A stretch of 25,967 nucleotides of DNA from DASZCR01 sp035942915 (GTDB lineage Bacteria > Acidobacteriota > Blastocatellia > Pyrinomonadales > Pyrinomonadaceae): the NCBI GenBank assembly GCA_035942915.1, contig DASZCR010000369.1, positions 1-25,967 on the forward strand. Reading direction: 5' to 3'. Shown here piece after piece: positions 13,591 to 21,225 of the stretch (the first letter of the stretch is position 1; each line of letters starts with the position of its first letter). Both the position numbers and the translations under genes were made by a program. The notes beneath the pieces were generated by a model that was given only the letters and a program-made list of their open reading frames with translations, did no database searches and had not been told where the DNA came from.

Positions 13591-16491
13591 TTATCTGGTG
13601 GTCGTCACGCTCCGCGTCGCCGCGCCGCCGAGACTGCTCTTGACGGTGATGCTCTGCGGGTTTGACGAGAGCGAGAACTGGCCGGAGTGCTTCGTGCCGC
13701 CAGCCTTGAGCGTGCCGATGAGCGCGCCGGTCGAGGTGACGTAGACTCTGAGCGTCGCGCCGGAACGCGAACTGCTCGCCGTCACTTTCAACTGCCGCTT
13801 CGAGGTCGAGTATTCGGCCTGCGAGATGCCGACCACGTCGCTCGACGGGGCGGGCGCCGCCGGAGGCGTCACCGTCAGGCTGGTCGCGCTCGTCGTGCCG
13901 CCGTAGGAGGCAGAGACCTGCGCGCTCGTCGTTGACGAGACCGAGACGGTCGTCACGTTGAAGGTCGCGCTGGTTGCGCCCGCCGCCACCGTGACGCTTG
14001 CCGGGACTCTGACGATGCTGCTGTTGCTGCTCGCCAGTGTCACGGTCGCGCCGCCCGAAGGAGCAGCCGCCGTCAGCGTCACTGTCCCTTGCACACTGCC
14101 GCCGCCCGTCACGCTCGACGGATTCAAAGACACAGACGAGAGCGATGCCGCCGGAGTCGGAGCGGGCACGGGAGTGGGTTCCGGCGTCGGCGCTTGCTCC
14201 GGCGCTGGCGTCGGCGTCGGAGTGGGTGTCGGGGTCGTGCTCACTGTTCCGAGTTTCACGACGAAGGCGTCGTCATGGTTTTCCACACCGCCGCCGTTCG
14301 CGCCCTGAAACGGCGTGCTCGTCGGGAAGTTGTAGGACGACGTGAAGCCGGTCGCGTAAGCGTTGCCTTCGGCATCGACGGCGAGGCCGCGCCCCTGGTC
14401 AGAGAGACTCCCGCCGAGGAACGTCGAGTAGACGAAGCCGGAGCCGGTCGCATTGAGTTTGGCGATGAAGGCATCCGACAGGCCGCCTCCGTAGGCGGCC
14501 TGTGCGGCGTCCGTCACGGGGAAAGTGTTCGAGGTCGTGTCGCCGACAACATAGGCGCTGCCCGCCGCATCGACGGCCACGCCCCACGCGCGGTCAACGC
14601 CTTCGCTCCCGCCCAGATAGGTGGAGTAGACGAGGCCGGAACCGTTGGCGTTGAGCTTGGTGACGAAAGCGTCGAAGTCGCCCGTCCGCTTGAGCGCGCT
14701 GCTGGTGACGGGGAAGTTCGTCGATTCAGTCAGTCCGACGACGTAGGCATTGCCGCTCTGGTCAACGGCGATTGACTGCCCCTGCTCGCGCTGGAAGCCG
14801 CCGAGGAAAGTCGAGTAGACAAGCGACGTGCCTTCGGGCGTGAACTTGGTGACGAAGGCATCGAAGCCTTCGCGCGACGTGTCGAAAGCACCGCTCTTAA
14901 CGGGGAAGTCCGGCGAGACGGTGTAGCCCGTGACGTAGGCGCTGCCCGCCGCATCGACGGCGATGGCCTGTCCCCAGTCGTCGGTCGCGTTGAGCATCTG
15001 TCCGCCGCCGAGGAAGGTCGAGTAGACGAGCGCCGAGCCGGTCGCGTTAATCTTCGTCACAAAGGCGTCGTTGTTGCCGCCGCCGTAGGCCGGTTGGAAG
15101 GCGTTGGCGACGGGGAACGTGCAGGTCGTGCTGCGGCAGGTCGTCCAGCCGGTCAGGTAAGCGTTGCCCGCCGCATCGACGGCGACGCCGCGCGCGAAGT
15201 CGTCGTCGAGGCCACCGAAGCGCGCCGAGTAGAGAAGCGCCGAGCCGGTCGCGTTCAGCTTGGTAATCGACACGTCGTAGCCGGAAGGCTGCGTCGTGAA
15301 AGCTCCGGGCGTGACCGGGAAATCGAGCGTCGAAGCGTCTCCGGCGACGTAGGCGTTGCCGGAAGCGTCAACCGCGATGGCGTTGCCGCCGCCGCCCGCC
15401 AGATAGGTCGAATAGACGAGCGCGCTGCCCGCCGGGTTAAGCTTGGTGACGAAACTGCCGGAGGGGCCGGGCTGATACGCACCGGCCGTCGTCGGGAAGT
15501 CGAGCGCGGCGCTGTGGCCTGCAATGTAGGCGCTGCCCGCTGCATCGACGGCGACGGCGAAGCCCTGGTCGAAACCGTTGCCGCCGAGATAGGTGGAGTA
15601 GACGAGCACGGGGTCAATCACGACGGGAAGCGTCGCATCGTATGCGCCGAGCGCGAAGCCGACGCGGTCGCCGCCGCGCATCACGTAGCGGCTCTCGACG
15701 ATGACGCGCTCTCCGTCAATCTCCTGATAAGCGATGGGCGCGCGCTGGCGCACGTCGCCGTTGTGCGCGTGCAGCAACAGGTCGCCATCTTCCGTCAACT
15801 CGACCTCAGCGCCCTTGAAGGCGATTTCAATCTGGTCGGGGTCTGCCCCTGCCGCGAGACGAAAGTCGTATTCGAGTTCGCGCTGCTTGCCGTAGTAGAT
15901 AAGGTCGATGCCGGGATAGACTTCGCTGTAGCGGACGCGCGCGTAAGACGCGACATTGGTGCGCCACGCGGCGGGGTTTTCGCCCGTGAAATAGTTGCTC
16001 TTGCCGGGAAGCTCTTCGAGCGCCTCCATGCGCGGCGATTGGTTCGCACCGATGAGACGCATGCGGATATTCGTCCGCTCGGTCTTCTGCGCTGCTGCGC
16101 GGCGGCTCTTGTCGTCGGCCACAGCGTCGTCCGTCGTCTTCTTGCGATGAGCACCGACGGGGCTGCTCAGAGACATGACGGCTTCGGTCGGCGTCAGAAA
16201 CAGGACGTAGCCACTGCCGCGAGAGATGAATTTAACTTTGCGGTCGGTCTGCCCCGCGTTCGTCTCGAAGCGCAGAGGAAGCTGCGCGAAATCTTCGGCG
16301 ACGGCGGCGCGGGCTGCCTCGTCCGTCTCCTGCTGTTTGAATGAGTCGGAGGAGGCGGCAGTCGATGCCGTCACCCCGGTCTTATCGGCGGTGAAGGCGA
16401 ACCGCTCGAACATTCCGGCGAGAGCCGTCGTGCCGACGAGCGCGACCGCGAGCATGGCGCGGACACACTTCCACAGATTGTTTGAAAGCAT
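13591..16491 (-). CDS. Secreted SBBP-repeat beta-propeller protein with Ig-like domain
   Basis: A 966-residue exported protein of unknown ligand. After an N-terminal hydrophobic segment (about 10-27), a domain at about 65-290 starts with LPLRFETNAGQTDRKVKFIS and GSGYVLFLTPTEAV. This is the conserved N-terminal domain that usually precedes SBBP propellers. Seven SBBP repeats follow (about 295-748), each with LVYSTYLGG, AVDAAGNAYV-G, FPVT and DAFVTKL elements, enough for one complete seven-bladed propeller. A Thr-Pro/Ala-Pro linker (752-780) leads to an Ig-like domain (about 783-875) and a last beta-rich module without a recognisable sorting signal. AAGGGAAG upstream supports the ATG at 16491. 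A surface adhesion or binding role is plausible; no enzyme motif is seen. Confidence 0.9.
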   Translation of the reverse strand: MLSNNLWKCVRAMLAVALVGTTALAGMFERFAFTADKTGVTASTAASSDSFKQQETDEAARAAVAEDFAQLPLRFETNAGQTDRKVKFISRGSGYVLFLTPTEAVMSLSSPVGAHRKKTTDDAVADDKSRRAAAQKTERTNIRMRLIGANQSPRMEALEELPGKSNYFTGENPAAWRTNVASYARVRYSEVYPGIDLIYYGKQRELEYDFRLAAGADPDQIEIAFKGAEVELTEDGDLLLHAHNGDVRQRAPIAYQEIDGERVIVESRYVMRGGDRVGFALGAYDATLPVVIDPVLVYSTYLGGNGFDQGFAVAVDAAGSAYIAGHSAALDFPTTAGAYQPGPSGSFVTKLNPAGSALVYSTYLAGGGGNAIAVDASGNAYVAGDASTLDFPVTPGAFTTQPSGYDVSITKLNATGSALLYSARFGGLDDDFARGVAVDAAGNAYLTGWTTCRSTTCTFPVANAFQPAYGGGNNDAFVTKINATGSALVYSTFLGGGQMLNATDDWGQAIAVDAAGSAYVTGYTVSPDFPVKSGAFDTSREGFDAFVTKFTPEGTSLVYSTFLGGFQREQGQSIAVDQSGNAYVVGLTESTNFPVTSSALKRTGDFDAFVTKLNANGSGLVYSTYLGGSEGVDRAWGVAVDAAGSAYVVGDTTSNTFPVTDAAQAAYGGGLSDAFIAKLNATGSGFVYSTFLGGSLSDQGRGLAVDAEGNAYATGFTSSYNFPTSTPFQGANGGGVENHDDAFVVKLGTVSTTPTPTPTPTPAPEQAPTPEPTPVPAPTPAASLSSVSLNPSSVTGGGSVQGTVTLTAAAPSGGATVTLASSNSSIVRVPASVTVAAGATSATFNVTTVSVSSTTSAQVSASYGGTTSATSLTVTPPAAPAPSSDVVGISQAEYSTSKRQLKVTASSSRSGATLRVYVTSTGALIGTLKAGGTKHSGQFSLSSNPQSITVKSSLGGAATRSVTTTR
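14248..15609 (-). repeat. Seven tandem SBBP repeats (protein-level)
   Basis: Seven units of roughly 60-72 codons encode the propeller blades. DNA identity between units is partial, highest at the AVDAAG-AYV and YSTFLGG segments, indicating old duplication with divergence rather than recent expansion. Confidence 0.85.
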
Positions 16492-16594
16492 CGAAGTTCT
16501 TCCCTTGATGATATAGCCGCTGTTGAGAGAGGCGCGAGCGGCGTCTACTTTCTTTAATTATGCTTGGGGCTAACAAAGAAATTTGATGCCGACC

Positions 16595-16672
16595 GGGCAG
16601 AGCGCCGGCGAACCTTATCGGTTCCCCTCCGCCGGACGCATCCTGCCCTATCGACGATAGGCCAATGGCCTA
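16595..16672. promoter_or_regulatory. Nested hairpin and overlapping palindromes upstream of the SBBP gene
   Basis: GGGCAG (16595-16600) pairs with CTGCCC (16643-16648). Inside it, CCGGCG (16605-16610) pairs with CGCCGG (16630-16635) and AACC with GGTT around TTATC. Next to it, CCTATCG-A-CGATAGG (16647-16661) and TAGGCCA-A-TGGCCTA (16658-16672) are two perfect palindromes sharing bases, so only one can form as a hairpin. The gap 16492-16872 contains no gene. CATAAT on the minus strand (16557-16562) is a possible -10 without a good -35. Confidence 0.5.
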
Positions 16673-16775
16673 GCCCTTAACGTCAAGCAATCTCAGTGCC
16701 TCTCAATGCGTGTGGAGATTTGAGGAAGAATTGCCGCGCCATGCGCCAAAGCACCGGCAGGCGCGTCGCCGCAGG

Positions 16776-16823
16776 TGATACATGGTGAAACACGCCTCTC
16801 TCGTCGTGTTTCACCATGTATCA
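16776..16823. terminator. Perfect 19-bp inverted repeat after the six-gene operon
   Basis: TGATACATGGTGAAACACG (16776-16794) and its exact complement (16805-16823) flank a 10-nt loop. It lies 49 nt beyond the stop of the last operon gene (minus strand). It lacks a T-tract, so it may terminate transcription or protect the mRNA end. Confidence 0.6.
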
Positions 16824-16872
16824 TGACTTCGGCGGCGCAGAGGTCTGCGTCGAGCCTCTTTGGGGGAAGCGT

Positions 16873-17469
16873 TCAGGAGCGTGGAAAGGCTGTGTGGGAT
16901 TTCAACTGGCGCGCTTGATAGAGGTGGCGGCGCTCGTGCGCGGCCGTCAGTTGGAAGACCTGACCGAGGCTGATTTTGAGCAGGCGCGAGGCGGGCGAGA
17001 CGACCTTGACGCGACCGAGGTCGAGGCCGTCGGCCGCGCGCAGACGCGCAATCAGTTGGTCTTGCAGCGTCATGAAAGCCGACTCGGCCGCCGCGCGCGG
17101 GTGTTCCGGTTGCGGCACAAAGAGCTTCGGCGCTTTGAATTTGAACCTCGCCGGAGGCTCCATCGAGCGGACGACCAATTTGCCGAACAGCGTGTAACGG
17201 AAAGGCGGCGCACCGCGTCGCCCCTCGGCGTGCGCCTCGCGGATGCGACGGTCGAGCGCGGGCAGGAAAGACTGTCCCGTCACGTTCAGGTGCGCGATGC
17301 ACTCAGCCATCGACCACCGACCCGGTTCGGGTCGCCAGTTAAACTGCGCGTCGTCGATGCCCTCCAACAGTTCCCGCGCCTCTCGCTTGAGCGCCTCGAA
17401 CTGTCTCTCCATCTCCTGCAAATCCGCAACGAGCGGGGCGGCGGCGGCCGGGGCTGTCGTCTCTGTCAT
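16873..17469 (-). CDS. DinB-family four-helix-bundle protein (operon gene 6)
   Basis: A 198-residue DinB/YfiT-type metal-binding protein. The characteristic N-terminal pattern is present: a helix with MERQFEALKREARELLEGI, then FNWRPEPGRWSMAECIAHLN with H60. The C-terminal helix QLTAAHERRHLYQARQL supplies H178 and H182, completing the three-histidine metal site. Family members include thiol-dependent transferases, but most have no known reaction. GAAGGAAGAG upstream supports the ATG at 17469. It starts 12 nt after the GNAT gene stop and ends the operon. It is clearly different in sequence from the other DinB protein at 20549, so this is not a recent duplication. Confidence 0.88.
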   Translation of the reverse strand: MTETTAPAAAAPLVADLQEMERQFEALKREARELLEGIDDAQFNWRPEPGRWSMAECIAHLNVTGQSFLPALDRRIREAHAEGRRGAPPFRYTLFGKLVVRSMEPPARFKFKAPKLFVPQPEHPRAAAESAFMTLQDQLIARLRAADGLDLGRVKVVSPASRLLKISLGQVFQLTAAHERRHLYQARQLKSHTAFPRS

Positions 17470-17481
17470 AGACTCTTCCTT

Positions 17482-18318
17482 CTAGGTTAGCGGCCTGAAC
17501 AGGCGCAGGCGCGTGTAGGCGACGCGGAAGCCGACGCTCTGCACGTTGCGGTGCGAGATGGAGGCGGGGCGCGCGGCAACGGTGGCGAGGTCGCAGCCCT
17601 GAGCTGCGGCGTAGGCCAGCCGCGCCTGAAGCAGAGCCGTCTGCACGCCTCTCCCTCGCCACGCCGGGAGCACGCTCGTCGTCGAAAGGACGGCCGTTCC
17701 GGCGTCGAGTTTGAGCAGCCCTGCGCCGACCGCGCGGCCGTCGATTTCGGCGAGGAAGCAGACGGTTGTGAGCATCTCCGGTAAGGTGCGGAAGAGTTCG
17801 CGGAAGATGTTCGGCGGCTCCTCGCCTTCGTAGAAACCGCGCCCGACCGTCTCCGTCCATAGCTCCGACTCGGCGGGCGTCGTCGTCCTGATGAGAATCT
17901 CGCTCGCCTGCGCTTCAAAGCTCTCGGAAGGGTCGAGCGGCAGGAAAAGTTTGTCGATGAACTCGCCGAGCCGGTAGCCGCGCGCGGCCAGCATCTGACA
18001 GACGGACGCATCGGCCAGCGGGCAGATGTGGACGTTGGCCTCCGCGCCGCGACTGCCGAAGAACTCCTCCAACTCGTCGCAGGCGCGTGCGTCGAACACG
18101 CCTGCGAGGCCGAGACCGACCGCCTGCGTGAGCGGCGAATCCGCGCCCGCGTAGGAGAGACAACCGCCCGCAACCTCCGTCCACACGGCGCGCACGTCCG
18201 GGCGCAGATGCGCGTGGGCGGCGACGTAATCGACGTTGGCCGAGGCGTCTGCCGCTTCGAGCCTGCGCGCCAGAGCGAGGTCAACGACTGTCTTCGGTTG
18301 TCTTGTCGCTTCCTTCAT
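17482..18318 (-). CDS. GNAT-family N-acetyltransferase (operon gene 5)
   Basis: A 278-residue protein whose C-terminal half carries the GNAT acetyl-CoA-binding core. AVLSTTSVLPAWRGRGVQTALLQ (about 209-231) is motif A with the pyrophosphate loop RGRGVQ; Q226 replaces the usual second glycine. SHRNVQSVGFRVAYTRLRL (about 255-273) is motif B and the final strand. The N-terminal half (about 15-135) looks like a degenerate GNAT-related or substrate-binding domain and has no motif I recognise. The substrate is unknown. It starts 6 nt after the rsgA stop. Given the neighbour, acetylation of a translation component is possible, but that is only inference from position. Confidence 0.85.
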   Translation of the reverse strand: MKEATRQPKTVVDLALARRLEAADASANVDYVAAHAHLRPDVRAVWTEVAGGCLSYAGADSPLTQAVGLGLAGVFDARACDELEEFFGSRGAEANVHICPLADASVCQMLAARGYRLGEFIDKLFLPLDPSESFEAQASEILIRTTTPAESELWTETVGRGFYEGEEPPNIFRELFRTLPEMLTTVCFLAEIDGRAVGAGLLKLDAGTAVLSTTSVLPAWRGRGVQTALLQARLAYAAAQGCDLATVAARPASISHRNVQSVGFRVAYTRLRLFRPLT

Positions 18319-18324
18319 CGAACG

Positions 18325-19401
18325 TCAGTAACGTTTCTTCGACTTGTTGAAGGCGCGCGTCAGACGCTTGACGCGCCCCTTTTCAATCTGCGCGGCGCGC
18401 TGCTCCTGTCGCACGGCCGCCTGCGCCATCTCGGCCAGCATCTTCCTGTAGCTCTCGTAACGCTCCGGAGCGAGCGTGCCGTCTGCGAGCGCCTCGCGGA
18501 TACGACAATCAGGCTCGCCTTCATGTCGGCAATCGCTGAAGCGACACTCTGCGGCGAGCGTCTCCACGTCCTCGAAGGTCTCGCGCAAGCCCCGGTCGCT
18601 GACGAGCAGTTGCAGTTCGCGCATGCCGGGCGTGTCCATCACCAGACCGCCGCCGGGCAGCAGGAGCAACTCGCGGTGCGTCGTCGTGTGTTTGCCTCGG
18701 TCGTCGCCGCGTCGCACCTCCTGCGTGCGCTGCGCCTCGTCGCCGAGCAGACGGTTAACGATGGTTGACTTGCCGACGCCGGACGACCCCATCAACGCGA
18801 CCGTCTGCCCCGCCCCGACAAACGGCAACAGTTGCTCGACGCCCTCGCCCCGGCGCGCGCTCATCGAGACGACGGGGACGCCCGCCGCGATGCGCTCGAC
18901 CTCGCGCACCTTCTCTGCATGGTCTTCGACGAGGTCTGCTTTGTTGAGCACGATGACCGGATGCGCGCCGCTCTCGTGCGCCATGATGAGGTAGCGTTCG
19001 AGCCTGCGCGGGTTGAAGTCGTTATCCAGACCCGTGACGAGGAAGACCGTATCGACGTTGGCCGCTACGACCTGCTCTTCAGTGCGGCTGCCAGCCGCCT
19101 TGCGTGAGAACTTGCTCTTGCGCGGCAGGACGGCGTGAATCGTCGCGCGCGCCGTTTCGCCTTCCGCACGTCTGAGCGTCACCCAGTCGCCGACCGCAGG
19201 CAGGTCTTCGCGCCCGCGCGCTTCGTGCAGCAAGCGACCCGCCACCTCCGCGTAAATCTCGCCGCCTGCGGTGTAGACCAGATAGATTTTGTTGTGTTGC
19301 AGCAGGATGCGCCCCGGCACGAGACCCGTGCGCGCGTGCGGCGCGAAGGCTTCGGCGAAGGCGGCGTCCCAGCCGTAGGTTTCCAGATTCGAGCCGCTCA
19401 T
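18325..19401 (-). CDS. rsgA: Ribosome small-subunit-dependent GTPase A (operon gene 4)
   Basis: RsgA acts in late 30S maturation, testing the decoding centre and releasing assembly factors. The 358-residue protein has an N-terminal OB-fold and a circularly permuted GTPase. The motif order is G4 NKAD (153-156), then G1 GSSGVGKS (205-212), then G3 DTPG (256-259). The zinc cluster is C286, C291, H293 and C299 in CRFSDCRHEGEPDC. This order and the zinc knuckle are diagnostic. The C-terminus is a basic helix (RVKRLTRAFNKSKKR). The ATG at 19401 overlaps the stop of the SET gene as ATGA, implying translational coupling. A longer frame to 19449 would run back through the SET gene and is rejected. Confidence 0.96.
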   Translation of the reverse strand: MSGSNLETYGWDAAFAEAFAPHARTGLVPGRILLQHNKIYLVYTAGGEIYAEVAGRLLHEARGREDLPAVGDWVTLRRAEGETARATIHAVLPRKSKFSRKAAGSRTEEQVVAANVDTVFLVTGLDNDFNPRRLERYLIMAHESGAHPVIVLNKADLVEDHAEKVREVERIAAGVPVVSMSARRGEGVEQLLPFVGAGQTVALMGSSGVGKSTIVNRLLGDEAQRTQEVRRGDDRGKHTTTHRELLLLPGGGLVMDTPGMRELQLLVSDRGLRETFEDVETLAAECRFSDCRHEGEPDCRIREALADGTLAPERYESYRKMLAEMAQAAVRQEQRAAQIEKGRVKRLTRAFNKSKKRY

Positions 19402-19844
19402 TTGATGAGGTTGATGGTGCCGCGACAACTCGGCGCGCCGCAACGGCAACGGTAATCGTCCGGGTGATAGGAGTCAACGTAGTCACAGGTAATCTCTTCG
19501 CCCGGCTCGATATCGCGCAGTGCGAAGAAGAGGATATGACCGTAGAGGATTTTGATGAAGCTGTTGGGTTCGCACGAATGGTTGATGAACTGCGAGCCGT
19601 TGCCGCCACGACTGCCGTCGATGCCCCAGTAGGTATCTATCCCGCAGATGTGCAAACGTCTGCGCCCGCGCATGCGTCGCGCCGCCTCGACGCGCGAGAC
19701 GCGCTCGCCCACCAACTCGGCAATCTTCTGCCCCTTACGAAACCTGACGGTGGCGAAACACCCGCGCCCGTCAATCTTCGACTTCCCGACCGCAATCCCT
19801 GCGGCCTGCGCCGACCCGCTCTTTCCGTTCTGCTCTTTACTCAT
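19398..19844 (-). CDS. SET-domain protein-lysine methyltransferase-like protein (operon gene 3)
   Basis: A compact 148-residue SET domain. GRGCFATVRFRKGQKI (about 26-41) is the N-terminal SAM-binding element and YWGIDG follows. NHSCEPN (88-94) with GEEITCDY (Y122) forms the knotted active site. A post-SET cysteine set (C133, C135, C140 in YRCRCGAPSCRGTI) can bind zinc with the NHSC cysteine. All hallmark residues are present, so activity is likely. SET enzymes use S-adenosylmethionine to methylate lysines; in bacteria the substrates are mostly unknown. Its ATG at 19844 lies 8 bases inside the end of the DUF1287 gene, and its stop overlaps the rsgA start. Linkage to rsgA suggests a ribosomal or ribosome-assembly target, but that is speculation. 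Confidence 0.92.
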   Translation of the reverse strand: MSKEQNGKSGSAQAAGIAVGKSKIDGRGCFATVRFRKGQKIAELVGERVSRVEAARRMRGRRRLHICGIDTYWGIDGSRGGNGSQFINHSCEPNSFIKILYGHILFFALRDIEPGEEITCDYVDSYHPDDYRCRCGAPSCRGTINLIK

Positions 19845-20559
19845 GCGCTCGTGTGGCCGGGCCGAAGTAGCGATAATGACCCGTAATCTTCCAGTTGAAC
19901 AGCACATCCTCCATCTGCGGCCCCGCACCGATGTTATGCACAATCTTGAAGCGTTCGGCGTCCGACTCGGAAGCGACGTTGACGACGATGCCGATGTGCG
20001 TCAGGCCGCCGCCCAAGTCCCATGTCACGATATCGCCGGGACGGTAATCGCGCGCCCGCGAGGTGACCGGCAGACTCGCTCCCTGCCGTTCAAAAAAGAG
20101 CATCAGGTTGGGCACGCGGCGATGGTCGATGTTCGTGTCCGGCCGCATCAGCCCCCACTTCTTCGGGTAGAGACGGAAGTTACGCGCCATGTCCTCGTGT
20201 ACTTCCTTCTGCAAGTCCACGCCGAGCTTTCGATAAGAGCGAATCACTTCGTCGGAGCAGACGCCCGTCTCGGCCGGGACATCTCCGCCGGGATAAGGAA
20301 TGACGACATAGGCCGGGTCGTAACGCACCTTCTGCGTCGTCCGCTCGATGGCCGCCTCGACCAGCTTATCGAGAAACGGCGACCCGCTCGAAACAGGTCT
20401 GCCGACGGAGTTTTCGACACGCGCGCCGTCGGCGTTCGTCTTCTGCTGCGGCGACTTTCCCTGCGGTGAGGCCGCGCCCGCCCCGCACCCGCTCGACGCC
20501 GCCAGCAAGAGCAGCGACAGCAGAGACGAAGCCGCGCCCCATGCTCTCTTAGCTCCCAT
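19837..20559 (-). CDS. DUF1287 (YijF-like) putative lipoprotein, NlpC/P60-like (operon gene 2)
   Basis: A 240-residue exported protein of the DUF1287 family (E. coli YijF). Features are RYDPAYVVIPYPGGDVPAETGVCSDEVIRSYRKLGVDLQKEVHEDM (about 79-124), NIDHRRVPNL and DYRPGDIVTWDLGGGLTHIGIVV. C101 and H188 match the cysteine and histidine of an NlpC/P60-like catalytic site, so a cell-wall amidase or peptidase role is plausible but unproven. The N-terminus has a hydrophobic stretch ending ASSGC (C25), an atypical lipobox with Ser where Leu is usual. I chose ATG 20559 because GAGGCAGG lies just upstream; ATG 20574 would add five residues. It overlaps the preceding DinB gene by 11 bases. Confidence 0.85.
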   Translation of the reverse strand: MGAKRAWGAASSLLSLLLLAASSGCGAGAASPQGKSPQQKTNADGARVENSVGRPVSSGSPFLDKLVEAAIERTTQKVRYDPAYVVIPYPGGDVPAETGVCSDEVIRSYRKLGVDLQKEVHEDMARNFRLYPKKWGLMRPDTNIDHRRVPNLMLFFERQGASLPVTSRARDYRPGDIVTWDLGGGLTHIGIVVNVASESDAERFKIVHNIGAGPQMEDVLFNWKITGHYRYFGPATRAHE

Positions 20560-21091
20560 GAGCCTGCCTCGCATCTGACATCTTTCGTCCGAGCCGCGTC
20601 ATGTGTGCGATGTGATGGTCGTCGTGTTCGGCGATGAAGAAGAGCAGGTCTAAGAGTCGCATCGGTTTTTGCAGGCGCGGATGCAACGCCTCGCGCCGGA
20701 TAAACTCCTCGTCCACCGCTTCGAGCCGCCGCACGAACTCGTCACGCTCGCGCCTGAGCGCGTCGAGAATCTCTTCAATCGGCCGTTCGTTGTGCCGCGC
20801 CTCATGCGTCTTTCGATTCTCCACATCGGCCGGGCGCAACACCTCTCTGCGCGCCAGATAATCTTCGAGCCGAGCGAATCCCAACGGCTCAAGGTCTAAC
20901 AAGTGCCCTGCATGTTCCTGCATCGACCACGCATCGCCGTCGCGCACGTTGAGAATCTCGCGCGGAAAAGCGCGCACGCGCTCCTCGATGCGCACCGGCG
21001 TCCCGCGCAAACGCTCCAACACGTTCGGAAACATCCACACCGGCAAGTCGAAATTAAACTTCCGCTCAAACCACAGCATCCGCTCACTCAT
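20549..21091 (-). CDS. DinB-family metal-binding protein (operon gene 1)
   Basis: A 180-residue DinB-fold protein and the first gene of the six-gene minus-strand unit. GDAWSMQEHAGHLLDLE (about 52-68, H63) and the late helix FFIAEHDDHHIAHMTRL (H156 and H160) give the three metal-binding histidines. A charged middle helix (about 95-135) has many Glu and Arg. The function is unknown; the family includes bacillithiol- or mycothiol-linked S-transferases. The ATG at 21091 is preferred over 21127 because the preceding 12 residues are not conserved in type and AGAGGCG lies upstream. The gene is divergent from rlmN, with the shared 134-nt gap 21092-21225. Confidence 0.87.
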   Translation of the reverse strand: MSERMLWFERKFNFDLPVWMFPNVLERLRGTPVRIEERVRAFPREILNVRDGDAWSMQEHAGHLLDLEPLGFARLEDYLARREVLRPADVENRKTHEARHNERPIEEILDALRRERDEFVRRLEAVDEEFIRREALHPRLQKPMRLLDLLFFIAEHDDHHIAHMTRLGRKMSDARQAHGS

Positions 21092-21140
21092 AACGTCGTC
21101 GCCTCTTCTTCGACCACAAACGCGCAAGCACTAAAGATAG

Positions 21141-21146
21141 ATTATA
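21141..21146 (-). promoter_or_regulatory. TATAAT box upstream of the six-gene operon
   Basis: A perfect -10 hexamer on the minus strand, about 50 nt before the ATG at 21091. No convincing -35 or extended -10 accompanies it, so the call is weak. Confidence 0.3.
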
Positions 21147-21225
21147 CGCCACGTCCGGCGAGCCTCGCGCATCTAATTTCGGTGCGTGGCAGCAGGTTGT
21201 GAGATGCGCGTGGAGGGGTGTTAAA

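Noticed and set aside
15094..16344. 416-residue plus-strand open frame across the SBBP gene
   Set aside because: Antisense shadow; the opposite strand has clear SBBP repeats and a domain architecture.
16595..16648. Possible c-di-GMP-I or cobalamin riboswitch
   Set aside because: The conserved GACGCAAAGC and B12-box elements are absent, so I left the structure unassigned.
16873..21091. Recent duplication of a DinB gene at both ends of the operon
   Set aside because: Apart from the histidine pattern, the two proteins share little sequence, and the DNA shows no matching blocks.
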